DNA from: Cocos nucifera
Taxonomy: Eukaryota; Streptophyta; Magnoliopsida; Arecales; Arecaceae
NCBI GenBank assembly: GCA_006176705.1
Contig: QRFJ01004840.1
Coordinates: 1-64,000 of the forward strand
Direction of reading: 5' to 3'
Length of the DNA stretch: 64,000 bases
A program made the translations under genes and the position numbers. The notes under the pieces are model-generated. The model was not told where the DNA came from, did not search any database, and saw only the letters and a program-made list of their open reading frames with translations. This document shows, in pieces, positions 11,668-22,490 of the stretch (position 1 is its first letter; each line of letters begins with the position of its first letter).

Positions 11668-13959
11668 TGTTAAGTATGTGTGCCCAAAAAGCCAAAATTA
11701 GCTAACACTTGTAATACACATCTAAGGACAAAATTATAATTTTGACTATAAATAATAAAATAAATTATTTTCTATCATAGTGTGTATTTGAAAGTGTCTG
11801 TAATACATCCTTTGAGTTAATGGTGTTGATAGTTCATATTTTCAAGAGTTGAAAATTTAAGCCATGAATTTTCATTATTAACTCATAAAATGCTCCCGAC
11901 CATAGGATCATCATGAGAATGGTGATTGATTCGGGAGGTTAGTGTATGATCACTTCTTTAGGATAGATGAGTCTTGTGTGTATGATGTAAAGACACCAGA
12001 GCGAGAGTACAAGTACTTGTTAGAGAATGAGGGCACTGAGCATGACCACCTCGAGCAGTCATGAGGAAGTCTACCTTCTCGTAGATGACTGGCTCGAAGC
12101 TGCGGTCGTATGTCTGGTTCTTTAACCTGAGGTGCATCGGCAGTTCACCTTGAGGGTATTATAGTTTGACTACACCATAACTCGATCTCTTAACCACTCA
12201 AAATCCTGAGGTGTATGTTGGCTATAGCATGTTCATTGTATGAATTGGATTGCATCGATAGGAGATCTATCTACCTCGGTAGAAGAGGAGCAGCCCTATG
12301 ATGATCATCATAATCAAGTCCATAAGCCCATGGCCATGGCAGAGTGAAATAATAGAAAGAGTTTCTATTAGATTTTTTCACATTGGACTTGAATCGAATG
12401 ATTAATTCTTATGACGAAAATTAGGGTTTGACGAGATCACCTTAACCCTAATCCGATCGGACTTAAGATAGAGGAACTTAATCACATAGGTAACAGCACC
12501 GAAAAATTCATTTTTAGTTCTGATGGATTGCCACCATATACTGCTAAGTGTCACTGGTGGATTTTGGGAATAATTAGAATGATTTGGATGATTGATCATA
12601 ATAATTGTCTGAATCAAAAAAATTCTGATCCATCCAAAGGAGTTTCGATGATGTTGATCATAGAGATCATGACATATTCCATTACCATATAGAACTAAAT
12701 CTAACTGGGTCACACAAACAAAGGTTTGGATCTAGATATCATCAATTGGACTAATCTAGTTCAATTGATTTGAATAAGATTCAATTAGGTTCAAGAAAAT
12801 CATGCTAGCACACGATTGAGCCTAACATTGTCCTTTAACAATCATTAAATGTTTTCTAGATTGAGCCAAATGTATTTGGACTCACTCAAAAATATTTACA
12901 TGGTCTGACTGGAGCTTGTCCAGGTCAGAAAAGGGTTGTCTTAATTTATGGGATAAATTTGAGACAACACCTGCCATTTTCCATCATCTGCTAAATCTTG
13001 TCTTTGGACTTTGGTCAAATGTTAACCTTTGACACTTAGACATCTGCCCATGTATCATGCACCCATAGGAGAGAGCTTTAACCCTTGTCCCCCTACTAAA
13101 TAGTAGAAAGGCAAGGGGCGCACACCTAGGGAGGCATGCACCCAATGTGGATAAGGATTGGAGTCCCATATAGATGGAACTCCAGTTGCTTCATGCATTC
13201 AACTTGGGTGGCACCAAAGAGTCATTTTTGACCAGTCTTGGCACCACCGAAGGAGGTTTGTGAGGGACTCTAATCTAATTAGGTCAGATGATGTCATCCT
13301 ACTAATCAAATTTTGATCTGATTGCATAAAGAGCCATGATTGGCCGGGATGATGTGGCACTGCAAGGCATAGCAGGGTCTATATAAACCCTGTCTGCACC
13401 TAGGATTTAGAGCTTCTACCCTTTGCCCACGATACGTAGCCCCTCTCCCTCCTTCTCCATGCCACCCTCTAATCCTCTCTCTCCTTTCCATACCAAAAAG
13501 GCTTTGGGCCTCAATTTTGGTGCGATCCAAGCAAGAGAAAGGCGATAGTAAAGTAAAGGAAGAAAATAACACTACTGTAAGAGACAACAGCTGATCTTCA
13601 AAAGGCATTTTGAAGACCTTCAAGATCAGATCTAGATCTAATTATTAGAGCACAGATTGAGAAGGAGGAGATCTCTAAATTCTATCGAGTGGATACCAGT
13701 AGAGGCCAGGCGCTTGCGTGGCAACATCCAGAACCTTAGGCAAACATCGAGATAATCATAGGGTAATAGGATTACCCATAACAAGGTATAATTAAATTAG
13801 ATTTAATTTATTTTATTTTATATTTTTTATTAAATCAATAAAATTAGATTTAAAAGGTCTCAGATTTGATTTGGATCTAAGAAAAAAAATTTTGAAATAT
13901 CCCTCTTGATCAAATCAGATCTGAACGAACCTGATCCGAGAAATAGGGTTTTCCCTTCA
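11668..13959 (+). repeat. 3' LTR of A1
   Basis: A full LTR of 2292 bp, starting TGTTAAGTATGTGTGCCC and ending TTTTCCCTTCA. It holds the W-box-like cluster at about 13008-13040, the conserved inverted repeats (about 13112-13140 and 13158-13190, both with mismatches), the TATA box at 13380-13386 and a pyrimidine-rich R/U5 part. Downstream lies T1 antisense-gene DNA, so 13959/13960 is the insertion junction. Confidence 0.88.
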
Positions 13960-15392
13960 GGCTTCTGCACGAGCTTCTCCCTGGGCTCTAGAAGCTTCGG
14001 CACAATTTTGGCTTGCTGCTTTAGAGTGAGCAAAAAGATAGTGTCCTAGCTATAAAACACACAGTAAATCAAAATCATAAAAGATCCCAATTCCAAAGCT
14101 TAATGGTCAAGAAGTCAAAATCAGAAGGAACCACTTACCTTCAGAAAGGCAGCAAATGATTCATCGAACCTCTCCATGTCGTCCTTTCAATGCATCCTTT
14201 CAATGATGTGGGGAAGGGTGCTCCTAACCATTAGTGCTTGGACGACCTCTCGATCATCCAGGGAACCCTGTTCTTGGCCAAGGTCCCCTTCTTCGGAGCT
14301 CTTAGCCTTCCACCCGACCTTCTTGGCGGCGGCCCTCTTCTTCTTCTTCTCCAAAGCTCCTTGCCGAACAGGAGCAAGAGGGACAGCGTCATCAGATAGG
14401 GTTGGGCTCGGCATGGTAGCGGTGGGTTCAAGGGCTGGTCCGGACCAAACTGGCACAGTCCGGCTTGACTCACCAGTTTGGGCCTTCATTTGTGGTTCAC
14501 CAGAAGAACCGTCCTTCCTTTTAAGGGTCCGAACCTCCTTCATCTAGCGGTTCCATTCCTCGGGGGTCATTTCTGCAAAGACAAAGTTAGAAGATCAGAA
14601 AAATGAATACCATCCAGTCGGCTAAATATAACAAACTACCTATCGAGTTAAGAGGACTGAGGCCAAAATTGAATAGAATTTGCTCATCCAGGAGTCTAAG
14701 GATTGGTGAAGCATCAAAGGACTTTAGCTTATCGGCTGAGTTCCGATCTTCATTTTGTAGCCCAAGAGCTTGGCGAACCGATTCCCTTACCTCGCCCTAT
14801 GGAGGTAGCCCTAGTTTTAGGGTGGGATGAAAAACGAAGAAGAACTTCTCCTTCCAACCGTGAATAGAGGAAGGAGCACCTTTAAGCAGTCCCTTCCTCC
14901 CGAACTATGGAGACACATACCACCAATCCTTAGTGGTGGGGTGATGTTTAAAGGTAAAAAAATTATGAAACAGGGAAATGGTAGGTCAGACGCCTACCAT
15001 GGTGCATAGGGAGAGGAATCCTATGATAAATCTAAAGGAGTTCGGCGCCATGGCAACAAGAAAAATATTGGGAAATCTAAATAAGTTATCTATAAGAAAA
15101 GGTAATGGTAACCGAAGCCCAACCCAAAAGATTTCAACGTACAGATAGATTCAGTCGGAGTGGGTGAGCAAGCTCGATTGTCAGGCCCAGGGAGTTCCAG
15201 CTCGTATTTAGGAGGAATTCTAAATCGAATCCTAGCTAAGGAAAGGTTGTTAGGCCAAAGTCTACAAGAAATGGTCACAAGCATAAAAGGATGGGCCGAT
15301 CCCAAGGGTTCAGCCTCCTTAGGAGTCGGGTTCGTCAAGCTTAAAGGGGCCAGACTCTCAGAACAAGTCAACCAAGATCCCTCACTAGACAT
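13960..15392 (-). pseudogene. T1 antisense gene, 'putative gypsy type transposon' family
   Basis: Read on the minus strand from ATG at 15392. The N-terminal domain matches the plant gypsy-type transposon family by recall (RFRIPPKYELELPGPDNRACSP, then IDNLFRFPNIF, KHHPTTKDWWYVSP, SSIHGWKEKFFFVF). Exon 1 is about 15392-14640, exon 2 14572-14139, exon 3 14049-13960. Each intron has GT...AG ends (14639-14573 and 14138-14050). Exon 2 is basic and Lys-rich (EKKKKRAAAKK) and ends FDESFAAFLK; exon 3 continues with LGHYLFAHSKAA. Damage: a frameshift near 15135 and an in-frame TAG at about 14558. The C terminus is cut off by A1 at 13960. The same exon layout is seen in T2. Molecular function is unknown. 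Confidence 0.72.
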
Positions 15393-16015
15393 TTGGGTAA
15401 TCAAAAAATTACCCAAAAAATAAAAAAAAAATGAGATGTTCAAGCTTTGACAAGAATAGAAAGAATGAGAAAGTAAGAATGTAGAGATAATCCGAAAAGT
15501 ATCAGAAAGCTGACCTAAATTGGTTGAGAAGAACAAGGAGATGGCAAATGAAGCAAGAATCGAAGGAAGGTACGCCAAAAACCAAAGGAAGCAGCTTGGG
15601 CTCTCACTCGAGATGAAGAAGGAAACCAAAGGGAGGAAATGAAGATTTCAGAAGTAGGGACTTGGAGGAGGAGGGTAGGCTTAAGTAATCCCTAGAGCCC
15701 TAGAGCAATTATAATTGCAGATTTCCTCTAGCTAATCTCTGATCGATGTGTGTCCCACTCATCATGGCATAAAGCTTCCAATGGACAAGCCCTTAATAGT
15801 ACTGTACTTCGGGCAGACTTCTAGCAAAAAATTTGGAAAACGTCTCTTCAGGTCACCATGCACATACAAAGCTTCGATGCCAGCCTAATAAAAGCCAAAA
15901 CATCCCATCCAACCTAAAAGTGGGAAATCCAATAGGATCGAAAAATTCTTCAAACTTCGGCAGTCTCCATCTTACTGCCATCCTTCAAACTTCAAACTCG
16001 GGAGTAGGGGGCTAA
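15393..16015. other. Spacer between T1 antisense gene and T1 LTR
   Basis: No gene is seen. The part next to the gene should be its 5' UTR and promoter. On the minus strand a GTGGGACAC motif (about 15757-15749) matches the position of the G-box in T2 but lacks the CACGTG core. The right end carries the element's polypurine tract GGGAGTAGGGGG at 16000-16011. Confidence 0.55.
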
Positions 16016-17297
16016 TGTTGGGGATAAATCCATGCCTACCAAAGTTTGGCTAAGATTCTGACTAAATCAGTTCCATCTGGTTGCGGCTATAGAAATTGAA
16101 CCTCAATCCGTAGGAATATTCAAGCTCTAAATCATTCTAGAATGGCCAACCTCCGACATTATAGCTAGAGAATCTGAGTGATCAGGAAGACCAATTTTAG
16201 ATTTGACAAGATGTCGTGGATTCCTTCTCTAGGCAAGCTTGAACAGTCAATACCGCCCTAGAGAACCGGCTAAGTCCTTAGCACCTGCGCATCCCATTCG
16301 ACTGATCTCCCTCCAATAGGTGAACTCCTCCAACAAGTGAACTCTTTTTGGATTCCTCCAACAGGCGAACTTTTCTAGCAGCCAAACTCCTTCCAGACTC
16401 CTCAAATAGGCAAACTCCTTCCAAATTCCTCCAATAGGCAAACTCCTTTTGGACTCCAAAAAGAGAACTCTTTCCAGACTCCAACAAGAGAACTCCTCTA
16501 GTAATCGAACTCCTTCTAGATTTCTCCAACAGGCAAATTTCTTTCGGATTCCTCCAACAGGCGAACTCCTTTTGGATTCCTCCAACAAGCAAACTCCTCT
16601 AGCAGCCGAACTCATTTCAGATTCCTCCAATAGGTGAATTTCTTTTGGACTCCTCCAACAGATGAACTCTTTTTAAATTCTTTCCAGTAGTTGGGTTCCT
16701 CCATCAGGCAAATTCTTTCTCAAGTTTCTCCTCCAGAAGAGCTGTGCGCAGATCTCTCTAGTAGATCTACTTCCTGATTCTAGAAGAGTCTTCTCTCCTA
16801 CGTAAATTCGACCTCGAACATGGTATGAATCGACCCACATCTGGACTACCTTAGAGAAGTCTGAACTTCTCTAGAATTGATATAGCTTAATGGTCATCAC
16901 CAACCGATGCCTACTGCTTCGAACTTTGACTATCAAATCTCAAACGGACTAGCACCTTGCGACAACATACACTATCCTCTGTAACAAACTCTATATGGCC
17001 TTAAGCGGTCCACTACCTAATAGTTATGGCTATCACTATCAGTTTGTTATAGGCTTCGTTTGTAAAAGGGACCCTCTAGATACGTTTTCTCTAGGCTCTC
17101 TTCTTCTTCTCAATACTCTGCAACTTTCTCGATTAAGTACTCTATTTTTGTTGGTCGAAAGAGCTGACTTGATTGTCGGAGGATCTTGTCGGAGCCACCC
17201 CCTAGGCTCTGGATGAGACTTATTTTGCAGATCATTGGTGGTGATCTCTTCTCGGACTCTGGTGTTTTTTCGACGATGACCCGATTTTGCACCAATA
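16016..17297 (+). repeat. 3' LTR of T1 (Tat lineage)
   Basis: It starts TGTTGGGGATAAATCC right after the purine tract and ends TTTTGCACCAATA. The length is 1282 bp. It contains a minisatellite in its first half and a CT-rich segment (about 17095-17110) before a TTGTCGGAGGATC-type end region, as expected of R/U5. The end is set from the near-perfect terminal inverted repeat TGTTGG/CCAATA and is the less certain border. Confidence 0.65.
16308..16735 (+). repeat. Minisatellite of ~29-bp units inside T1 LTR
   Basis: About 14 degenerate tandem units built on CTCCAACAGGCGAACTCC followed by TTTTGGATTC, with interspersed CTCTAGCAGCCGAACTCC variants. The minus-strand frame reads as a repetitive Trp/Arg/Glu-rich peptide, which is just the repeat translated and not a gene. 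The units vary enough that the array is old or was never homogenised. Confidence 0.8.
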
Positions 17298-18400
17298 GTC
17301 CCAGTCCAATGGGACTCTTGAATTCCAATCCAGTAGGACTCCTAATCACAAAGTTCCAGACAATCAGGACTCGGAGTTCTAATGTTATAAGATTTTCGAT
17401 CGAAGAGTCTCAGTCTAGTGGGACTCTTGATCATAGAGTTCCTCTAGTAGGACTCTTCATTAGCCATCAGATCAAGTAGGAACCTCTAGTGTGTGTGACC
17501 CCATAGGTTCAAACCTAAGCCAGTAGCATCGGAACCACTTTCTGTACTAATCAAAATGACCATCTAGAAATGGTATCCGATGTTCGGATAGGTCGAATAG
17601 TCATAATTACAATATTCAAAACCTATGTGAATAGGGTTACTATATAATTCATCCCTTTGACTTTTGTGTATGAGGATAACTCAGAGCTAAACTTTCAATC
17701 CTGAAAGATACATCCAAATCGTATCTCAAAGCAATTAGCCCTGTAACTCCTCACTAGGATTACCCTGACCAAGAATTTGCTAAATTGAAATATAATTAAA
17801 CACAACTCTTTAACCGGAGTAGTCAATCCCGTCTTGACTCACACACCGACTCCTCAAGTACTTGAATGTGCTCAGAAATCTTCCATCACTAAATTAGAAA
17901 TTCAGGTAGTCCAGTACCAAAGCATAGTAAGTTGCTTGAAAGTCAGCATAGTGATCTCAGGTCGGAGGGTTACTTATACCTATATTACTAACAGAGCAAA
18001 TCTTGATAGTAGAAAAGCTTTAGAGTTGATCACGTTTAGTATAGATGTACCCTTACATCTCATCTACATATCATACCAGTGTCTACACACTCCTTGATTA
18101 AGAGGATAACTAACCCATACGGCACACAATGACCTAGACTCGATAAACGTTGTCGTCCTTGCTAGCAACGTATCATTTGGTCATGAATAGGTTTAGAGAC
18201 TAAACAACAAATCCTCCTTTGTTGATTCTAAAAAGTCCTAAGAACATCACCACAACACCGAAGTTCATTAGAAGATGTGAGATTTTGTGATGATAAAATA
18301 CCAAAATAAATTTTATTTATTAATAATTTATATATAATTATAAGAAATAGTACAATAATCAATAGGCTGACGATTAGCTTTGGGACACTCTTTTCAATAA
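17298..18400 (-). repeat. Copia-like LTR block (possible solo LTR), minus strand
   Basis: Read on the minus strand from about 18400 it resembles the start of the Angela LTRs in layout: GTGTCCCAAAGC, a CAGCC tract, an AT-rich ATTAATAAATAAAATTTATTT segment and, further on, a GGTAC...GACTAC region. It is not the same family. It also carries repeated 'gagtccyact(a/g)ga' motifs (17298-17480). No internal region, primer site or pol is seen. It lies between the T1 LTR end and the first 14 bases of the T2 LTR. A solo LTR is the simplest reading; I could not define both ends. Confidence 0.4.
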
Positions 18401-18414
18401 CTTTATCCCTAATA

Positions 18415-18431
18415 CTTATCCTCCTACTCCC
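18415..18431 (-). other. Polypurine tract of T2
   Basis: On the minus strand it reads GGGAGTAGGAGGATAAG, directly before TATTAGGGATAAAG. T1 has GGGAGTAGGGGGCTAA before TGTTGGGGATAAA, so the two tracts and LTR starts are homologous. Confidence 0.65.
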
Positions 18432-18656
18432 GAGTTCTAGGCTCAAATGAAAGGAGTACAAAAAATAGTGGACATCGAAGTTCTTTTCTGGTTTCTCACT
18501 TTCAGAAAATGAAAAGTTATGGCTCTTTTCGACTGGCGTCGAAGCTTCCTAAGTGATTGAATGACTTGAAATGACCGTGACATTCGAAATTCACGCCTGG
18601 CGTGGTGTTCTAAGTATGGCACCATTACTACCTAAGCAGACGTCGGCTACAAGTGG

Positions 18657-18733
18657 GACACGTGGCAGGTAAAGGTTGGGTGGAGAGGATATGCAATCAT
18701 AACCGCACCTGACTTCTTCCATCTATTTAAATA
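18657..18733 (+). promoter_or_regulatory. Candidate promoter of the T2 antisense genes (G-box and TATA)
   Basis: A perfect G-box (CACGTG at 18659-18664, within GACACGTGGC) is followed 60 bp later by TATTTAAATA (18724-18733) and then a pyrimidine-rich leader. The start codon of the antisense gene is at 19120, leaving room for a 5' UTR with a possible intron. The T1 counterpart keeps GTGGGACAC but not the CACGTG core. bZIP/bHLH binding to G-boxes is well established; activity here is inference. Confidence 0.5.
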
Positions 18734-20256
18734 TCCCTTTCACCCTTAACTACCTACTTTTGCCTACTCTCTCCTTCTTCTGTCATCCTTCGTCTTCTCC
18801 AAGCATCCCATTCCTCTTCCATCACAACTCCTCTGTCCACCAGTGTCTCTCCCATTCGTCTTCTTCTTTTTTGATTGCCTTCTTGAGTCCTCCGACCAAC
18901 TGAGGTTAGTCTCTTGACCCCTTTTTTCATATTTTCTTGTTTCTCTTCCACCTTTGTTATTTTAGTTTCTTCATAAATGTTCATTGTTCTTCTCGGGTTC
19001 TTTCAAAAATTTATAGTCTTTTTCTTTCAATTTTTTGCAGATTTTTTTGGTTAAGTTTAATCAAAATATCTTCCAAAATATCTTGAACCTCTAGTTCTTG
19101 TAGTCCAGCCCACCTGAACATGCTAGATACTAGTCTTTGGGAAATTGCCAAACCCATTAAAGCACCTTGGCTGACCTTCATCCCTAAGATCATTCCATGT
19201 TTCTTACATTCTGAAGACCTTTCTTTCATAAGGATCTAGTATGGCATTACCCTCGAATATGAATCGGAGCTTTTTGGACCAAGCGACTAAGCTTGTGCCC
19301 TTCCCTCGGATCACTTCTACTTGTATACTGAGGCTCTTCGTGCTAGATTTCGACTCTCGATCCATCCTTTTATTATAACTCTTTTTCAATTTTTAAATAT
19401 CTTCTTCACCTCAATGGCTTTGAATTCATTTAGGTTTATTACAGATTTTTTTTCTCTTTGTATATCAGCCAAAGTCCATCCATTAATTTTTTTATTTCAT
19501 AATTTTTTTACTTTCAAACATCATCCCACTGCCAAGGATTGGTGGTATCTATCCTTCCAGTTCGGCAAGAAGGGATTGCTCAAGGGCACTACTTCCTCTA
19601 TTCATAATTGAAAAAAAATTCTTCTTTGACATCTGCCCAACTTTTGAGTTAGGACTTTCACCTTGGGGGCATTTATGAGATTCAGTCTACTGAGCTCTCG
19701 GGTTAGAGAGCGAGGATATGGACTCAGCCAGTAGATTGAGGAACTACTGAGCTCCTCTTTTATCTAAGCTATTGGAGGACTGGATCTTGTTTAACCTTGG
19801 TCTTAGTTTCTTTAACCCATCAGGTATGTCTCCTAATCTTGCTAATTATTCTATCTATTTTTTCTTTTAACTTTAGCCTTCCACTATTATAGAGATGAAT
19901 CAAAAAGAGTTGAAGCGACTATCCCAAGAACTTCGGGCTTATAAGAGAAAAGAAAGCATGCTCGGAGAGTCATCTAAATGGGTGAAGGTTGGTGCTTCAA
20001 GCCCAGCTGCTCCAGACAAGGTTATCGCTCCTAACGTCTCCACAGCTCTAGTAGCCTTGAGCCCTCCCACTGAGGTTCCTACCTGCAAGGCTCCTAACAT
20101 CAGGGAAGAAGGAGTAGAATGAAAAAGAAAAAAAGTTGCTTCCCAAGAAGGCTCGATGCAAGAATAACTCTCAGAGATCCAATGGCGACAACTCTGACTC
20201 TCTTTTTGACATCTAGAAGGTCATCAAGTCCATAATCGATGGGTGCACCATGCCCA

Positions 20257-22468
20257 TGTTAGAAATGTATGCCCTAGAAGCCAGAATTGGCTGACACTTG
20301 TTATACACTTCTAAGGATAAAATTATAATTTTGACTATAAATAATAAAATGGATTATTTTCTATCATAATGTTTATTTAGTGTCCGTGATACATCCCTTG
20401 AGTTAATGGCAATGATAATTCTTATTTTCAAGAGTTGAAAATTTAAGAAATGGATTTTCATTAGTAACTCATAAAATGCTCCTGACCGTAGGATCATCAT
20501 GAGGATGGTGATTAATCCAGAAGGTTGATGTACAATCATATTTTTTTAGTAGATGAGTCTTAAGTGTACGGTGTAGAGACACCAGAGCAAGAGTATAGGT
20601 ACTCGTTAGAGATTGAGGGTACTGAGCGGGACCACCTCGAGCAGTCATGAGGAAGTCTACCTTCTCGTTGATAACTGGCTCGAAGCTATAGTGGTGTGCC
20701 TGGTTCTTTGACCTGAGGTGCATCGACAGTTCACCTTGAGGGTGTTATAGTCTGACTACACCATGACTCGATCTCTTAGCCATCCAAAATTCCGAGGTGT
20801 ATGTTGGCTATAGCATGTTCATTGTTGAAATTGGATTGCACCAAGAGAAAATCTATCTACCTCGGCAGATGAGGAGCAGCGCTATGATGATCATGAGAAT
20901 CAAGTCCATAAGCCCTTAGCCATGGCAAAGTGAAATAATAGAAAGAGTTTCTATTAAGGTTTTCACACTGGATTTGAATTGAATGATTAATTGATATGAT
21001 GAAAATTAGGGTTGGACGAGTTCATCTTAACCCTAAACTAATCGGAGCTCAAGATAGAAGAACTTAATCACACATGTAACTGCATCGAGAGGTTTATTTT
21101 CAATTCTGATGGGTTGCCACCATATACTACTAGGTATAACTGGTAGATTTTGGGAGCAATTAGAATGATTTGAATGATCGATCATTCTCGTTGTCTGAAT
21201 CAAAAAAGTTTTGATCCATCGAAAGATGTTACGATGATGTCGATGATTGAGATCGTGACATATCTTATTACCATATAGAATTGAATCTAATTGGATCATA
21301 TAAATAAGGGTTTGAATCTGGATATCATCAATTGGACTAATCCAGTTCAATTGATTTGAATTAGATTTAATTCGATTCAAGAAAATCGTGCTAGCACATG
21401 ATTGAGCCTAATGTTCTCCTTCAACAATCATTAAATGCTGTCTCGACTAAGCCAAATGTGTTTAGACTCACTCAGGTACTTTTACTTGGTTTGATTGGAG
21501 CTCGTCCAAGTCATAAAAGGGTTGTCTTAATTTATGAGATAAATTTAAGATAACACCTATCATTTTTCATCACCTACTAATTCTTATCTTTTGACTTTGG
21601 TCAAACATTGACCTTTGACAGTTAGACATCTGCCCATGTATCATGCACCCATAGGAGAGTAGATGGAGGTTTGTCCCTCTACTAGAAAGAGGAAAGGAGG
21701 GGACTCCAGGTTGCTTCATGGTATCAAACTAGATGGCGCCAAAGACTCTACTTTGACCAGTCTTGGTGCCACCTAAGGATGTTGGAGAGGGGCTCTCTTC
21801 TGATTAGATCAGGTGATGTCATCCTACCAATCAGATTTAGATCTGATTGCATGAAGAGTCATGATTGGCTAGGATGATGTGGCACTACATGGCACAGCAG
21901 GGTCTATATAAACCTTGTCTATGCCTCAGTTTAGAGATGTTCTCCCCTTGCCCATGCCACATAGCCATCTCCCTCTCTCCTCCATGTCTACCTCTGATCT
22001 TCTCTCTCCTCTCCATGCCCAAGGGGCTTTGGGCTTCAGTTTGGTGCGATTTAGGCAAGAGAAAGACAATAAGAAAGGAAGAAGGCGGTACTGCTGCAAG
22101 AGACGATATCGGATCTTCAAAAGTTATTTTGAAGACCTTCAAGATCAGATCCAGATCTGACCTATGGAGAAAAGATTGAGAAGAAGGAGATATCTAATTT
22201 CTACCTGACTGGATATTGGTAGAGGCTAGGCAATTGCATGGCTACATCCAGAACCTCAGGCATCAGCAGGATCATCACAGGACAACATGATTACCTAAGA
22301 ACAAGGTATATAAATTAAATCTAATTTATTTTATTTTATTAGATCCATCAAATTAGAACTAAAAAATATCAAATCTAATTTATATCTAAGAAAATTATTT
22401 TTGAAGTATTTCTCTTGGTCAAATCAGATTTGAACGAACCTAATCCGGAAAACCAATTTTTTCCTTGA
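20257..22468 (+). repeat. 5' LTR of A2
   Basis: 2212 bp, starting TGTTAGAAATGTATGCCC and ending TTTTTTCCTTGA (the CA end has become GA). It includes a TATA box at 21905-21911, W-box-like motifs at about 21594-21620, and the truncated version of the inverted repeats near 21690-21720. Frames inside it (for example 21865-22179) are chance and not genes. Confidence 0.88.
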
Positions 22469-22470
22469 AC

Positions 22471-22490
22471 TGGTATCAGAGCCAGGTTCC
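22471..22490 (+). other. Primer-binding site of A2
   Basis: TGGTATCAGAGC followed by CAGGTTCC, two bases after the LTR end. It is the best-preserved primer site in the window and matches the initiator-Met tRNA type used by Ty1/copia. Confidence 0.88.

Larger units (their letters stand above)
5046..13959 (+). mobile_element. A1: Angela-type Ty1/copia element with truncated 5' LTR
   Basis: Order seen: partial LTR (5046-5770), primer-binding site, long leader, gag, protease, integrase, RT, RNase H, polypurine tract, full 3' LTR (11668-13959). With a full 5' LTR it would be about 10.5 kb, in line with A2 (10.1 kb), A3 (10.4 kb) and A4 (10.4 kb) after nested inserts are removed. The right end lies in the antisense gene of Tat element T1; the adjoining five bases are GGCTT, but the left flank is lost, so the duplication cannot be checked. 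It is non-autonomous through many stops, a Gly in the RT active site and a lost protease Gly. Confidence 0.88.
13960..17297 (+). mobile_element. T1: 3' part of a Tat-lineage Ty3/gypsy element
   Basis: Plus-strand order: an antisense gene (on the minus strand), a spacer, a polypurine tract (16000-16011) and a 3' LTR beginning TGTTGGGGATAAA. An antisense gene between pol and the 3' LTR is a documented trait of the Tat clade. The pol gene expected to the left is cut off by insertion A1. The LTR ends CCAATA at 17297, a one-base variant of the inverse of TGTTGG. Confidence 0.75.

Noticed and set aside
14176..14547. Plus-strand 123-codon frame opposite T1 exon 2
   Set aside because: It is the shadow of the minus-strand antisense gene, which has splice sites and a homologue in T2.
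15393..15629. Hydrophobic N-terminal extension of the T1 antisense frame
   Set aside because: It lies upstream of the likely start and matches the expected 5' UTR/promoter; T2 has no counterpart. The hydrophobicity comes from T-rich DNA.
16247..16630. Minus-strand repeat protein with Trp/Glu/Arg units
   Set aside because: It is the translated minisatellite; two overlapping frames are equally open, and units carry different frames.
16308..16735. Repeat array considered as CRISPR-like
   Set aside because: Units are contiguous and degenerate with no unique spacers, and the setting is a plant retrotransposon LTR. The same applies to 60668-61515.
21865..22179. Open frames inside Angela LTRs (also 5138-5395, 13306-13623, 33618-33878)
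   Set aside because: They recur at the same LTR position on both strands with unrelated products and stops in other copies; they reflect the pyrimidine-rich R/U5 region.
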